64,000 bases of DNA from Sphingomonas ginsenosidivorax (GCF_007995065.1 NZ_VOQR01000001.1:3041001-3105000), one strand, 5' to 3'. Shown: positions 1 through 9,828, numbered from the stretch's first letter. The notes: generated by a model from the letters alone, not told the origin. Translations and numbers: made by a program.

Positions 1-1
1 T

Positions 2-2689
2 GCCGATACCCTCGCCGCCCTGGAGGCGGAGGATCGCACGATCCTGCGCCACGCGGCGACGGCCGTGCTGAAGGACGCGCTGGACGCGGGACGGCGCGAG
101 GTCGAGCGGCGACTGATCGAACATCCCTCGCGCGGGCTGGAGGCGACCAGCGCGCAGGCCTATCTGGTCGACCAGATCCTGCGGCTGCTGTTCGCGTTCA
201 CCGTCGAGCGGCTGTACCAGCGCGCCAACCCGACCGCGGCCGAGCAGCTGACGCTGATCGCGGTCGGCGGCTATGGCCGGACCGAGATGGCGCCGCATTC
301 GGACGTCGATATCGGGTTCCTGACGCCGCTGAAACAGACCGCTTGGGCGGAGCAGATCATCGAGACGATGCTGTACGCGCTGTGGGACCTGGGGCTGAAG
401 ATCGGCCATTCGAGCCGGTCGCTCGACGAGATGATCCGCCAGGCCAAGGCCGACATCACGGTGCGCACCGCCTTGCTCGAGGCGCGCTTCGTGTGCGGCG
501 ACACCGCGCTGTACGAAGAGGCGTCGCGACGCTTCAAGGCCGAGGTGCAGGCGGACACCGCACGCATCTTCATCGCCGAGAAGCTTGCCGAACGCGACCT
601 GCGCCACAAGAAGATGGGCGACACGCGCTACGTCGTCGAACCCAACGTCAAGGAGGGCAAGGGCGGCCTGCGCGACCTGCACGCGCTGTTCTGGATCGGG
701 AAATATATCTACGATGTCCAGCGCGCCGCCGAGCTAGTCGAGGTCGGGCTGTTCACCAAGGCGGAATACCGGCTGTTCCACCGCGCCGACAATTTCCTGC
801 AGGCGGTGCGGTGCCACCTCCACAGCATCACCGGGCGCGCCGAGGACCGGCTGACGTTCGACGTGCAGCGCGAGATCGCCGAGCGGATGCGGTTCTCCGA
901 CCGGCCGGGCAAGTCGAGGGTCGAGCGCTTCATGCAGTTCTATTTCCTGCAGGTGAAGATCGTCGGCAGCCTGAGCGGGGTGTTCCTGGCGCATCTCGAC
1001 GAGAAATTCGCCGCGCGGGGCCGCCGGTTCGGGCTGCCGACGCTGCGACGCAGCCCCCGCAAGATGCACGGCTTCGTGCTCGATCGCGGGCGGCTGGCGT
1101 TGCCCGAGGACGATTTCTTTCGCGCCGACCCGGCGCGGCTGATCGAGCTGTTCCAGCTGGCCGACAAGCACGGGCTGGAGATCCATCCGCTGGCGATGCG
1201 GGCGGCGGCGCGCGATGCCAAGCTGGTCGACGAGGTCCGCGACAGCCCGAGCGCGAACGCGCTGTTCCTCGACGTGCTGACCTCCCCGCGCGATCCCGAA
1301 CTGGTGCTGCGCTGGATGAACGAAGCGGGCGTGTTCGGCCGGTTCGCACCCGATTTCGCGCGCGTCGTCGCGCAGATGCAGTTCGACATGTACCATCATT
1401 ATACCGTCGACGAGCACACGATCCGCGCGATCGGGTTGCTGGCGCAGATCGAGCGAGGCGCCCTGCGCGAGGATCACCCGCTGGTCACCGGGATCTTCGA
1501 CCAGATCGTGTCGCGCCGCGCGCTGTACGTCGCGGTGCTACTGCACGACATCGCCAAGGGGCGCGGCGGCGATCATTCGATCCTGGGCGCGGAGGTCGCG
1601 CGGCGGCTGTGCCCGCGCTTCGGCCTGACCGCGGCGGAGACCGAGACGGTGGCGTGGCTGGTCGAGAAGCACCTGCTGATGTCGGCGACCGCGTTCAAGC
1701 GCGACCTGTCGGATTTCAAGACGATCCTCGATTTCTGCGAGGTGGTGCAGAGCCCGGAGCGGCTGCGGTTGCTGCTGGCGCTGACGGTGGTCGATATCCG
1801 CGCGGTGGGCCCGGGGGTGTGGAACGGGTGGAAGCGGCAATTGCTGTCCGACCTGTACGAGTCGGCGGAGGAAGTGCTGCGGCTGGGCCACAAGCAGAAG
1901 GGCCGCGCGGACCGGATCGCCGCCAAGCAGGAGACGCTGCAGGCGGACCTGGGCTGGGACGAGGGGGTGTTCGCCGACTTCGTGCGGCGGATGCCCGAGG
2001 CCTATTGGGTGGCCGAGCCCGACGACGTGCTGGCGCACAATGCGCGGTTCATCGCGGGCGCGGGCGATGCCCGGCTGGCGATCGACGCGCATGTCTATCC
2101 GGGGCGCGGCGCGACGTTGGTGACGATCTATGCGGCCGACCATCCCGGGCTGTTCTACCGCATCGCGGGCGCGATCCATGTCGCGGGCGGCAACATCATC
2201 GACGCGCGGATCCACACGACGCGCGACGGCATGGCGGTGGACAATTTCCTCGTCCAGGATCCGTTCGGGCGGCCGTTCGACGATGAGGGCCAGCTGGCGC
2301 GGCTGCGGACCGCGATCGAGGATGCGCTGGCCAATCGCGGCAAGCTGGCCGACCGGCTGGTGGCGAAGGCACTGCCGCGCGTCCGCGCGGAGGCGTTCGA
2401 GATCGTCCCCAACGCGCTGATCGACAACAAGGCGTCGAACCGGTTCACCGTGGTCGAGGTGAACGCGCGCGACCGGCCGGCATTGCTCAACCAGCTCGCG
2501 CATGCGCTGTTTCAGTCGAAGGTGACGATCCATTCGGCGCATGTCGCGACATATGGCGAGCGCGCGGTGGATACGTTCTACGTGACGGACCTGACCGGCG
2601 ACCGGATCGTGGCGTCGGCGCGGTTGAAGACGCTGGAACGGCGGTTGCTGGCGGCGGCCGCGGGCGAGGAGATCGACCTGGCTGCGTGA
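2..2689 (+). CDS. glnD: Bifunctional [protein-PII] uridylyltransferase / uridylyl-removing enzyme, 5' end outside window
   Basis: GlnD adds UMP to the nitrogen signal protein PII when glutamine is low and removes it when glutamine is high. Reading from a GTG at 65, the nucleotidyltransferase motif GGYGRTE...SDVD lies near residues 68-82, a GKGGLRDLH motif near 200, the HD hydrolase motif LLHDIAKGRGGDHS near 490, and two C-terminal ACT domains (DHPGLFYRIAGA and DRPALLNQLAHAL) near 680 and 795 sense glutamine. The frame stays open to the left edge, and family members are usually slightly longer than 874 residues, so the true start is probably upstream and the GTG at 65 is only an internal candidate. 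The identification is firm; the start is unknown. Confidence 0.95.
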   Translation, partial: ADTLAALEAEDRTILRHAATAVLKDALDAGRREVERRLIEHPSRGLEATSAQAYLVDQILRLLFAFTVERLYQRANPTAAEQLTLIAVGGYGRTEMAPHSDVDIGFLTPLKQTAWAEQIIETMLYALWDLGLKIGHSSRSLDEMIRQAKADITVRTALLEARFVCGDTALYEEASRRFKAEVQADTARIFIAEKLAERDLRHKKMGDTRYVVEPNVKEGKGGLRDLHALFWIGKYIYDVQRAAELVEVGLFTKAEYRLFHRADNFLQAVRCHLHSITGRAEDRLTFDVQREIAERMRFSDRPGKSRVERFMQFYFLQVKIVGSLSGVFLAHLDEKFAARGRRFGLPTLRRSPRKMHGFVLDRGRLALPEDDFFRADPARLIELFQLADKHGLEIHPLAMRAAARDAKLVDEVRDSPSANALFLDVLTSPRDPELVLRWMNEAGVFGRFAPDFARVVAQMQFDMYHHYTVDEHTIRAIGLLAQIERGALREDHPLVTGIFDQIVSRRALYVAVLLHDIAKGRGGDHSILGAEVARRLCPRFGLTAAETETVAWLVEKHLLMSATAFKRDLSDFKTILDFCEVVQSPERLRLLLALTVVDIRAVGPGVWNGWKRQLLSDLYESAEEVLRLGHKQKGRADRIAAKQETLQADLGWDEGVFADFVRRMPEAYWVAEPDDVLAHNARFIAGAGDARLAIDAHVYPGRGATLVTIYAADHPGLFYRIAGAIHVAGGNIIDARIHTTRDGMAVDNFLVQDPFGRPFDDEGQLARLRTAIEDALANRGKLADRLVAKALPRVRAEAFEIVPNALIDNKASNRFTVVEVNARDRPALLNQLAHALFQSKVTIHSAHVATYGERAVDTFYVTDLTGDRIVASARLKTLERRLLAAAAGEEIDLAA

Positions 2690-2730
2690 GGTGATGCGTC
2701 GGGGGTGGGTGGGCGAGCCCTCCCCAGTTC

Positions 2731-2820
2731 CCGTCATGCTGAACTTGTTTCAGCATCCACCTCTCTTTGAGCGATAGCGTTTGAGGAGCGGTGGACCCTG
2801 AAACGAGTTCAGGGTGACGA
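2731..2820. repeat. Family A palindromic repeat (copy 1)
   Basis: Two outward inverted repeats back to back: one arm pair reads 'gtcatgctgaac...cagcatccacc', the other 'ggtggaccctgaa...ttcagggtgacg'. Each half can form a hairpin and the halves are related. The same unit recurs at 3015-3104 and in triplicate at 53215-53610. It sits just after glnD; no gene is visible in it. Confidence 0.8.
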
Positions 2821-2953
2821 GATACCTTTCGTCCTGGGGTAGCTGTAGAGAGACGCTGACGAGCCCTATCGAAGGATGAGGGCATCGACTTGGCGGCGTG
2901 AGCGGGTTTCGATTGACGCCGCGCGACGCCGGCGCCGGCGCGTTCGGGACATG

Positions 2954-2980
2954 CCCTTCGACTTCGCTCAAGGCGAACGG
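2954..2980. repeat. Single arm of family I repeat
   Basis: The stretch reads like 'ccttcgacttcgctcaaggcgaacgg', the right arm of the family I element seen complete at 50701-50780. No matching left arm is clear nearby, although 2821-2880 looks like a decayed relative. The 509-base gap between glnD and the TonB receptor holds only such repeats. Confidence 0.55.
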
Positions 2981-3014
2981 AAGTTGGGACGGGCTGAGGG
3001 CCTTCCCTCTTTCT

Positions 3015-3104
3015 CCGTCATGCTGAACTCGTTTCAGCATCCACCACTCCCCATGCGAAAGCGTCCGGGGAGCGGTGGACCCTGAACCGAGTTCAGGGTG
3101 ACGG
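3015..3104. repeat. Family A palindromic repeat (copy 2)
   Basis: Same architecture as 2731-2820: 'ccgtcatgctgaactcg' arm, then a short GC-rich centre, then 'ggtggaccctgaaccgag...ggtgacgg'. It lies in the convergent gap between glnD and the TonB receptor gene and could act in transcript ending or mRNA stability. Confidence 0.8.
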
Positions 3105-3112
3105 GGTATTTT

Positions 3113-3190
3113 CGTTCGTCCTGCGTAGCCGTCGAGCGACGTCGACAGGGACTTTCGACGTCACTCGGCCCCTACTCAGGACGAACGGGG
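3113..3190. repeat. Family I-like paired inverted repeat
   Basis: Outer arms are 'cgttcgtcctg' and 'caggacgaacg', about 78 bases end to end, with a diverged inner part containing gtcgagcgacgtcgac. It lies directly before the stop codon of the receptor gene. Confidence 0.65.
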
Positions 3191-3198
3191 TTCAAGCC

Positions 3199-5997
3199 TC
3201 AGAACCGCGAGCGGAGCGTGACGCCGTAGGTGCGGGGTTCGGCGAGGTAGGATGTGAAGATCTGGTTCCCCACGCCGCCGAACGCCTGGACCTGCGACTG
3301 GCTGCCGGCGCCCTGGAACGGCGCGCTGAAGGCGACCTGCTGGTAGTTGGTGTCGAGCAGGTTCTGCGCCCAGAGCTCGAGCGCCCAGCGCTGCTCGGGC
3401 CCGCGGATGCCGACGCGCGCGTTCATCAGGAAGAAGCCGTCCTGCGCCTTCTCGCCGAACAGATCCGAGCCGGTGTTGTAGTCGCTGGTCATGCGGCCAT
3501 CGATGTAGACGAGGCCGGTGATCCCGCCCGATCCGATCGACGGCGTCCAGGTGGTCGAGCCCGTGACGGTGTGCTTCGGCGCGTTCGACATGGTGTTGCC
3601 CGAGAGCAGGAACAGCGCGGGGTCGAGCGCCTCGCCGCGTTCCGAGCCGACCAGGTTGTTCTTGAACTTGGTCTCGACGTAGGTGTAGCCGAGCCCGACC
3701 TGGAAGTTGCGGACCGGGAACAGCCCGCTTTCGATCTCGAAGCCCTGCGAGCGCACGCCGTACCCGACCTTGCCGGTGCAGGCCCCGGTGACGGCGCTGG
3801 CATCGCGGTCGCCGCCATTGAGGCTGGTTTCGCACGAACTGATGTTCTGGACGATGAAGTTGGTGCCGTTGAAGGTGTTCAGCTGGAAGTTCTTGAAGTC
3901 CTGCCGGAAGCCCGCGACGTTCAGGGTGAAGTTGCGCGAGGTGTATTTCACGCCGGCTTCATAGGCGTTGACGGTTTCGGGATCGAACCGCAGCCGGCTG
4001 GCGCTGGCGTTGGTCGGGCTGCTGAACACGTTGGCGGTCAGATCCGAGCGATCGAGGTTGTAGCCGCCCGCCTTGTAGCCGCGCGAATAGGACGCGTAGA
4101 CCAGCGTGTCGGTGCGCGGCTTGTACGAGACGATGCCGGTGCCGCTGAACTCGCCTTCCTTGAACCCGTCGCGCAGGTTCAAGTTGTTGAGCGCCGAGGT
4201 CGAATTGCCCGTGCAGGTCAGCGTGATGATGCCGCCGACGACGGGCAGCAGCGCGGCGGGCACGGCGGGGTTCGCGAGCAGCGGGCTGAGCGCTGCCTGC
4301 TGCGCGGGGCAGACCGTGTTGTTGTTGGCGAAATCGCCGCGGAAGTCCTTCTGCTCGTGCGTGTAGCGAAGGCCGCCGGTGAGCGACAGCTTGTCGGTCA
4401 GCTTGAAGATGTTGTGCGTGAAGAACGCGTAGTTCTTGCTGTCCTGGTAATAGTTCGCGCGCTGGTCGCCGAGGTTGTTGAGCGTCGACAGGCGATCGAG
4501 CCCGCCCAGGATCGCGGGGGCGAGCGCCCCGAAGTTCGCACCGAATGCCTGGCGCCCGGTCGCACCGCCGAACGCGGCAACCGGCGTGGTGCCGAGACAG
4601 CCGGGGGCGGCGGGGTTGCGCAGCGCGGCGACCGGGCTGACCGTCGCGACGATGCGGCAGGCGGCGAACGCGCCATACTGCGTGCCGAACTTGAGGTTGT
4701 CGGCGACGACCAGGTCTTCCTTCGAGAAATAGCCGCCGATCAGCCAGTCGAGCTTGTCGTCGAACAGCGATCCGTTGAGGCGGAGTTCCTGCGTGAAGGT
4801 GTGGAACTGGCGATAGGCGTTGCCGTCGTCGGCGCGGTAGCCGATGTCGAGATTGCCATAGTCGATGTCGGCGGCGTTGCCCGACTTGTATTCGCGGTAC
4901 GCGGTGATCGAGGTCAGCTGCGCGAAGCCGAGATTGGCGTCGATCTGCGCCGAGCCGCCATAATCCTTGGTGATGTTCGCATAGGCCTTGCCGAGCGAGT
5001 TGGCGATGCGGCGGCCGAACGGATCACCCGCGCTGGGGAACACGCCGCCCATGCTCTGCATGACCTGGACGATGCGGTTGCCGGCCGGGTTGATCGCGAA
5101 GTCGCCGGGGACGCCGGGGGTCGGATCGATCTTCTCGGCGGTGTTGATGTAGACCGCGCCGCAGCATTTCTCGTTGCGGCGGGTATAGTCGCCGATCAGG
5201 CGGACGGACACGTCGGCCGACGGCTCGAACAGCAGCTGGCCGCGGACGAAATAGCGGTTGCGGTCGTTATAGTCGGTGTTGTTGATGACGTCGCGGTAGA
5301 AGCCGTCGCGCTTGCCGAACACGCCGTCGAGGCGGAAGGCCAGCATGTCCTTGATGATCGGGCCGGTCAGGCCGCCGGCGATACGGATGTTGTCGTAGTT
5401 GCCATAGGTGCCCTCGGCATAGCCCCCGAAGGTGTATTCGGGCAGCTTGGTCAGGATATTGATCGTGCCCGCCGACGCGTTGCGGCCGGCCAGCGTGCCC
5501 TGCGGCCCACGCAGGACCTCGATCCGGTCGACTTCACCGAGGTCGTTGAGGCCCGAGCCGGTGCGGCTGCGATAGACGCCGTCGATGAAGACCGCGACCG
5601 AGCTTTCGAGGCCCGGATTGTCGCCGACGGTACCGATGCCGCGGATACGGGCGGAGGCGTTGGCTTCGCTGCCGGTCGAGGAGACGAGCAGCGAGGGAAC
5701 GAGCTGCGTCGCCTGGCGGATGTCTGTGGCGCCGGTGTTCTCGAGCGCGGCCGAGCCGACCGCGGAAACCGCGACGGGGACGTTCGACAGCCGTTCGGCG
5801 CGGCGGGTCGCGGTGATCACGATGTCACCGACGTTGCCGGTGTCTTCCTCGGCGGCGACCGACCCCTGCGCGGTGCCGGAGGTCGAGGTGCCGGCGGTCT
5901 GCGCCTGGGCCTGCGGGGTCGGCAGGTCCTGTGCGAACGCCGGAACGGCCAGCGCCGCGGTGGCGGCTGCGGACAACAGATATGCGATCGAGCGCAT
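3199..5997 (-). CDS. TonB-dependent outer-membrane receptor
   Basis: An outer-membrane gated barrel that imports a substrate (siderophore, glycan or other large ligand) using TonB energy. The N-terminus is a signal peptide ending near AVPAFAQ. The plug domain follows (DIVITATRRAERLSNVPVAVS, then VDRIEVLRGPQGTL and NASAGTINILTK), then a long beta-barrel that ends in the typical terminal phenylalanine (LRSRF). At 932 residues it is normal for sphingomonad receptors. Two in-frame ATGs sit behind AGGAGG at 6006-6011; the one at 5997 has the ideal 8-base gap and 6003 only 2, so 5997 is chosen. No partner gene adjoins it, so the substrate cannot be named. Confidence 0.93.
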   Translation of the reverse strand: MRSIAYLLSAAATAALAVPAFAQDLPTPQAQAQTAGTSTSGTAQGSVAAEEDTGNVGDIVITATRRAERLSNVPVAVSAVGSAALENTGATDIRQATQLVPSLLVSSTGSEANASARIRGIGTVGDNPGLESSVAVFIDGVYRSRTGSGLNDLGEVDRIEVLRGPQGTLAGRNASAGTINILTKLPEYTFGGYAEGTYGNYDNIRIAGGLTGPIIKDMLAFRLDGVFGKRDGFYRDVINNTDYNDRNRYFVRGQLLFEPSADVSVRLIGDYTRRNEKCCGAVYINTAEKIDPTPGVPGDFAINPAGNRIVQVMQSMGGVFPSAGDPFGRRIANSLGKAYANITKDYGGSAQIDANLGFAQLTSITAYREYKSGNAADIDYGNLDIGYRADDGNAYRQFHTFTQELRLNGSLFDDKLDWLIGGYFSKEDLVVADNLKFGTQYGAFAACRIVATVSPVAALRNPAAPGCLGTTPVAAFGGATGRQAFGANFGALAPAILGGLDRLSTLNNLGDQRANYYQDSKNYAFFTHNIFKLTDKLSLTGGLRYTHEQKDFRGDFANNNTVCPAQQAALSPLLANPAVPAALLPVVGGIITLTCTGNSTSALNNLNLRDGFKEGEFSGTGIVSYKPRTDTLVYASYSRGYKAGGYNLDRSDLTANVFSSPTNASASRLRFDPETVNAYEAGVKYTSRNFTLNVAGFRQDFKNFQLNTFNGTNFIVQNISSCETSLNGGDRDASAVTGACTGKVGYGVRSQGFEIESGLFPVRNFQVGLGYTYVETKFKNNLVGSERGEALDPALFLLSGNTMSNAPKHTVTGSTTWTPSIGSGGITGLVYIDGRMTSDYNTGSDLFGEKAQDGFFLMNARVGIRGPEQRWALELWAQNLLDTNYQQVAFSAPFQGAGSQSQVQAFGGVGNQIFTSYLAEPRTYGVTLRSRF

Positions 5998-6017
5998 CGG
6001 CATTCCCTCCTGGTACA

Positions 6018-6051
6018 TTCGAATTGTTTCGAACTTATGGTTTGTTCGAAA
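6018..6051. promoter_or_regulatory. TTCGAA cluster with 8-bp inverted repeat in receptor leader
   Basis: Three TTCGAA hexamers start at 6018, 6028 and 6045. The last two form an extended inverted repeat, tttcgaac (6027-6034) and gttcgaaa (6044-6051), with a 9-base spacer. The block ends about 20 bases before the receptor start and just upstream of its ribosome site, so it could be an operator or a leader hairpin. No regulator is known from the window. Confidence 0.35.
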
Positions 6052-6257
6052 GCTAGAGAGGTGCAGGCGTAAACGTCTATATATTTCCGTATGGGGAAAG
6101 CGTTTTTTGAAGATTGTGTCTCGTACGCAACACTCGATTACGTAAATATCCATGCCGCTTTTCCGGCCCGTTCGATGGCCCGCCGGGGCGTCGGAACCGT
6201 CGATCGCGACGAACCGGCAACAGCCGGAACCGGCCCTGCCGTAACGGCAGCCGGACG

Positions 6258-6300
6258 CGAAACGGCCGGCCCGACGCAGAGCATCGGACCGGCCGTTTCG
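6258..6300 (-). terminator. Rho-independent-type terminator after infC
   Basis: A perfect 12-bp inverted repeat, cgaaacggccgg (6258-6269) and ccggccgtttcg (6289-6300), flanks a 19-base loop and lies 22 bases beyond the infC stop. The stem is GC-rich with a short T run inside its end rather than a long trailing T tract, so it could also serve transcripts from the other side. Confidence 0.65.
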
Positions 6301-6322
6301 TTTGCCAGCAAAGGCGCGCGCG

Positions 6323-6868
6323 TTACTTGGGCGCGAGCACCATCAGCATCTGGCGACCTTCCATGCGCGGATAGGCCTCGACCTTCGCGACCTCCGCGAC
6401 GTCGTCCTGCACGCGCTTGAGCAGGTTCATGCCGAGCTGGCCGTGGCTCAGCTCGCGACCGCGGAAGCGCAGCGTGATCTTGACCTTGTCGCCCTCGCCG
6501 ATGAAGTCGTTCACCTTCTTCATCTTCGTGTCATAGTCATGGTCGTCGATGTTCGGACGCATCTTGATCTCCTTGATCTCCTGCGTCTTCTGCGACTTGC
6601 GCGCGAGATTGGCCTTTTTCTGCGCCTCGTACTTGAACTTGCCGACGTCGAGGAACTTGGCGACGGGCGGATCGGCGTTGGGGGAGACCTCGACCAGGTC
6701 CAGGCCGTGCTCGGCCGCCTGCTCCATCGCCTCGCGCGTGAACATGACGCCGAGGTTCTCGCCCTCATGGTCGATCACGCGAACCTTGGGGCTGACGATG
6801 AATTCGTTGAATCGGGGGCCGTTCATCGGCGGCGCCTGCATCGGCCGGCGCATCGTGGGAGGACGTAT
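6323..6868 (-). CDS. infC: Translation initiation factor IF-3, probable AUA start
   Basis: IF-3 binds the 30S subunit and checks start-codon pairing. The sequence carries the N-domain ([20 protein letters not shown]) and C-domain ([46 protein letters not shown]). The start chosen is ATA at 6866-6868: an AGGAG at 6877-6881 lies exactly 8 bases before it, while the first ATG (6851-6853) is 23 bases away. Rare AUU/AUA/AUC starts are a known self-control device of infC genes. This gives 181 residues; starting at 6853 gives 176. The ATG at 6916 would overlap the Uma2 stop and has no ribosome site. The family call is certain; the start is well supported but inferred. Confidence 0.93.
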   Translation of the reverse strand: MRPPTMRRPMQAPPMNGPRFNEFIVSPKVRVIDHEGENLGVMFTREAMEQAAEHGLDLVEVSPNADPPVAKFLDVGKFKYEAQKKANLARKSQKTQEIKEIKMRPNIDDHDYDTKMKKVNDFIGEGDKVKITLRFRGRELSHGQLGMNLLKRVQDDVAEVAKVEAYPRMEGRQMLMVLAPK

Positions 6869-6912
6869 GGGGTTTGCTCCTGTGGTTCTGCTATCCTGCC
6901 ATATAGCGCATC

Positions 6913-7503
6913 TCACAGTCTTTTTGAAGGTGGTCCGTCGATGACGTCCAGACGGACGACGATATCGGGCAGAAGCAGCGCGCGAACATCGTCATGCGCC
7001 TCATATTCCTCGACATCTGTATAGGCCCCGCCGGCAGGCGTGCGGTGCACACGGATCGTCTTGCGGATGGCATCGACGACCCAATATTCGCGCACGCCGT
7101 GCAGCGCGTATTTGTCTGCCTTCACATGCAGGTCGAAGCCCAGCGACGACACCGCGACTTCGACGACCAGCAACAGATCGGGGCCGCGCACGTCCTGCGA
7201 GTCGATCTCGCGTGGCCATAGCGCGATGTCCGGCTCCAGCATCGTTGTCTCGCTGAACGCCACCGACGGCTCGACGAACAGGCCAATTTCGGCCGGCTTG
7301 GCAAGAATCAGGGCCTCGTTCAGGCGGGACTTCATGCGCTCGTGATCACTGAACTTGGCGGCGGCCATCGGCACGATCTTTCCGTCGATCAGTTCGAAGC
7401 TGTCGCGGTCGTCGATCACACCGGCTTCCTGCAACGCATAGACGTCCGCGACCGTCAGTCGGGCGGGGATCAGACCGTTCCTGATGTTCTGGAAGATCGT
7501 CAT
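6913..7503 (-). CDS. Uma2 family (DUF820) PD-(D/E)XK nuclease-like protein
   Basis: 196 residues with the Uma2 layout: an N-terminal segment with [14 protein letters not shown] and [11 protein letters not shown], then the restriction-type fold with [19 protein letters not shown] and [18 protein letters not shown]. The D, the E of VVEV and the K of KADKY fit a PD-(D/E)XK active site. Uma2 proteins are predicted endonucleases that are very abundant in cyanobacteria and scattered elsewhere; their true role is unknown. The gene starts 13 bases after the thrS stop and ends about 45 bases before the infC start, so it interrupts the usual thrS-infC pair and is probably co-transcribed with both. Confidence 0.85.
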   Translation of the reverse strand: MTIFQNIRNGLIPARLTVADVYALQEAGVIDDRDSFELIDGKIVPMAAAKFSDHERMKSRLNEALILAKPAEIGLFVEPSVAFSETTMLEPDIALWPREIDSQDVRGPDLLLVVEVAVSSLGFDLHVKADKYALHGVREYWVVDAIRKTIRVHRTPAGGAYTDVEEYEAHDDVRALLLPDIVVRLDVIDGPPSKRL

Positions 7504-7516
7504 GTCCCCCGCCTTA

Positions 7517-9523
7517 TCACATGTCCGGCGGCGTCGCTTCCCCCTTCAGCCGCTCGACCACTTCGTCGAGCGTGAGGATGGTCTGCGCCTGGCTGCCGAG
7601 CGTGCGGAGCGCGACCTTGCCCTCTTCGGCCTCGCGCTTGCCGACGACGAGGAGGTTGGGGACCTTGGCGAGGCTGTGTTCGCGGACCTTGTAGTTGATC
7701 TTCTCGTTGCGCAGGTCGGTCTCGACGCGCAGCCCCGCCTTGCGCAGCGTCGCGGCGACGGTTTCCGCATAGTCGTCGGCGTCGGACACGATCGTCGCGA
7801 CCACCACCTGGGTCGGCGCGAGCCAGAGCGGGAAGCGTCCGGCGTGATGCTCGATCAGGATGCCGATGAAGCGCTCGAACGTGCCGAGGATCGCGCGGTG
7901 GAGCATCACCGGGCGGTGGCGCTCGCCGTCCTGGCCGACATAGCTCGCATCGAGTCGCTCGGGGAGGACTCGGTCGGACTGGATCGTGCCGACCTGCCAG
8001 GTGCGGCCGATCGCGTCGGTCAGGTGGAATTCGAGCTTCGGCGCATAGAACGCCCCCTCGCCCGGGAGTTCCTCGAACTTCGCCTTGATCGACTCGGACA
8101 GAGCGGAGCCGAGCACGGCCTCGCGCAGTTCGGCTTCCGCCTTGTCCCACATCGCGTCGTCGCCGAAGCGCTTGTCGGGGCGCAGCGCGAGTTTCACCGC
8201 GTAATCCTCGAAGCCGAGGTCGCGGTAGACGGTGTCGAGCAGTTCGCAGAAGGCGCGGACCTCGTCGATCAGCTGGTCCTCGCGGACGAAGATGTGCGCG
8301 TCGTCCTGCGTGAACTGGCGGACGCGCATGATGCCGTGCAGCGCGCCGTGCGGCTCGTTGCGGTGGCAGCAGCCGAACTCGGCCATGCGCATCGGCAGGT
8401 CGCGGTACGACTTGATCCCCTGGCGGAAGATCAGGACGTGCGCGGGGCAGTTCATCGGCTTGAGCGCCATCAGGTCGGCGGTGCCGCTGAAGATCGCGGC
8501 GTCGTCCTCGGTCCCCGGGATCTCGTCGGGGACCACGAACATGTTCTCGCGGTACTTGCCCCAGTGGCCGGACTGCTCCCACTGGCGCGCGTCCATCAGC
8601 TGGGGGGTCTTCACCTCCTCATAGCCCGCGGCGTCGAGGCGGCGGCGCATATAGGCCTCGAGCTGGCGCCAGAGCAGGAAGCCCTTGGGGTGCCAGAACA
8701 CGGACCCTTGCGCCTCGGACTGGAGGTGGAACAGGTCCATCTCCGCGCCGATCTTCCGGTGGTCGCGCTTGGCGGCTTCCTCGAGGCGGAAGAGGTACGC
8801 GTCGAGCTGCTTCTTGTTGAGCCAGCCGGTGCCGTAGATGCGGCTGAGCATCGCGTTCTTCTGATCGCCGCGCCAGTATGCGCCCGAGACGCGCGTCAGC
8901 TTGAACGCGCTGGGATCGAGCTTGCCGGTCGAGACCATGTGGGGCCCGCGGCACATGTCGAGCCACTCGCCCTGGCGATAGATCGTCAGTTCCTCACCCT
9001 CGGGGAGTTCGGCGGCCCATTCGGCCTTGAAACGCTCGCCTTGGCTGTTCCAGCGGTCGATGAGCTGCTGGCGGCTCCAGACCTCGCGCGTGAACGGCTC
9101 GTTGCGGGCGATGATCGCGCGCATCTCGGCCTCGATGGTGGGGAGGTCGTCGTCGGTGAACTGGCGGTCCTTCCCATTAATCTTGGGGGGCGCGAAGTCG
9201 TAGTAGAAGCCGTCGTCGGTGGCGGGGCCGAAGGTGATCTCGGTACCGGGGAACAGGTTCTGCACCGCCTCGGCCATGACGTGCGCGAGATCGTGACGGA
9301 CGAGTTCGAGCGCATCGGCCTCGTCGCGCGCGGTGACGAGCGCGAGCTGCGTGTCGCCCTCGAACGGGCGGTTGAGGTCGCGGACCTGGCCGTCGATCCG
9401 CGCGGCGAGCGCCGCCTTGGCGAGGCCGGGGCCGATCGCGGCGGCCACGTCTGCCGGGGTAGTCCCGGGCGCAACCTCGCGGACGGAACCGTCGGGCAGC
9501 GTGATGCGGAACATGGCGGACAT
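7517..9523 (-). CDS. thrS: Threonyl-tRNA synthetase
   Basis: Charges tRNA-Thr with threonine and edits mischarged serine. Domains in order are an N-terminal TGS domain ([22 protein letters not shown]), the editing domain beginning [17 protein letters not shown], the class II catalytic core ([10 protein letters not shown] near residue 358 supplies the zinc-binding cysteine) and the C-terminal anticodon-binding domain ([15 protein letters not shown] onward). The start at 9523 (MSAMFRITL) matches the family N-terminus; a second ATG lies at 9514, and the open frame further upstream runs into repeat DNA. This gives 668 residues. It heads a likely thrS-uma2-infC transcript. Confidence 0.96.
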   Translation of the reverse strand: MSAMFRITLPDGSVREVAPGTTPADVAAAIGPGLAKAALAARIDGQVRDLNRPFEGDTQLALVTARDEADALELVRHDLAHVMAEAVQNLFPGTEITFGPATDDGFYYDFAPPKINGKDRQFTDDDLPTIEAEMRAIIARNEPFTREVWSRQQLIDRWNSQGERFKAEWAAELPEGEELTIYRQGEWLDMCRGPHMVSTGKLDPSAFKLTRVSGAYWRGDQKNAMLSRIYGTGWLNKKQLDAYLFRLEEAAKRDHRKIGAEMDLFHLQSEAQGSVFWHPKGFLLWRQLEAYMRRRLDAAGYEEVKTPQLMDARQWEQSGHWGKYRENMFVVPDEIPGTEDDAAIFSGTADLMALKPMNCPAHVLIFRQGIKSYRDLPMRMAEFGCCHRNEPHGALHGIMRVRQFTQDDAHIFVREDQLIDEVRAFCELLDTVYRDLGFEDYAVKLALRPDKRFGDDAMWDKAEAELREAVLGSALSESIKAKFEELPGEGAFYAPKLEFHLTDAIGRTWQVGTIQSDRVLPERLDASYVGQDGERHRPVMLHRAILGTFERFIGILIEHHAGRFPLWLAPTQVVVATIVSDADDYAETVAATLRKAGLRVETDLRNEKINYKVREHSLAKVPNLLVVGKREAEEGKVALRTLGSQAQTILTLDEVVERLKGEATPPDM

Positions 9524-9611
9524 GGGAAGGCTTTCTGGTCGGGTGGAGGCGGGCTTATGCCGTCGCAAGGGGTATATAGGCAAGGCGCGTGTCATGCGCA
9601 CGCGTCTGCAG

Positions 9612-9699
9612 TCCCGTCCTCGCGGGGTTGTCCCGGGATCCAGGGTCACGGGGGGCGGCGTTCGTGGCTCTGGATGCCGGGACGAGCCCGGCATGACGG
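9612..9699. repeat. Family C palindromic repeat (copy 1)
   Basis: Arms 'gtcccgtcctcgcggggttgtcccggga' and 'tggatgccgggacgagcccggcatgac' match the better-preserved family C unit at 12506-12588. It is upstream of thrS, and the 305-base gap to the next gene holds this unit plus a family D unit. Confidence 0.7.
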
Positions 9700-9727
9700 A
9701 GGGGGCGTACCCTCATCGTCCCCCACT

Positions 9728-9812
9728 CGTCATCCCAGCGAAGGCTGGGATCTTCCTGGGGCGGGTGCTGTGGTCGCCAACGGCGAGACCCCAGCCTTCG
9801 CTGGGGTGACGG
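9728..9812. repeat. Family D palindromic repeat (copy 1)
   Basis: Outer arms 'cgtcatcccagcgaaggctggga' and 'ccagccttcgctggggtgacgg', each itself able to fold into a hairpin. Near-identical units lie at 44603-44688 and 48659-48742. It sits downstream of the LD-carboxypeptidase gene. Confidence 0.8.
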
Positions 9813-9828
9813 TTTGGGGGGCGGGGCT

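Noticed and set aside
3571..6072. 833-codon open frame on the plus strand opposite the TonB receptor
   Set aside because: It is the antisense of the receptor gene; protein is Val/Asp/Arg/Ala-rich low-complexity text as expected from GC-rich shadow frames, with no domain.
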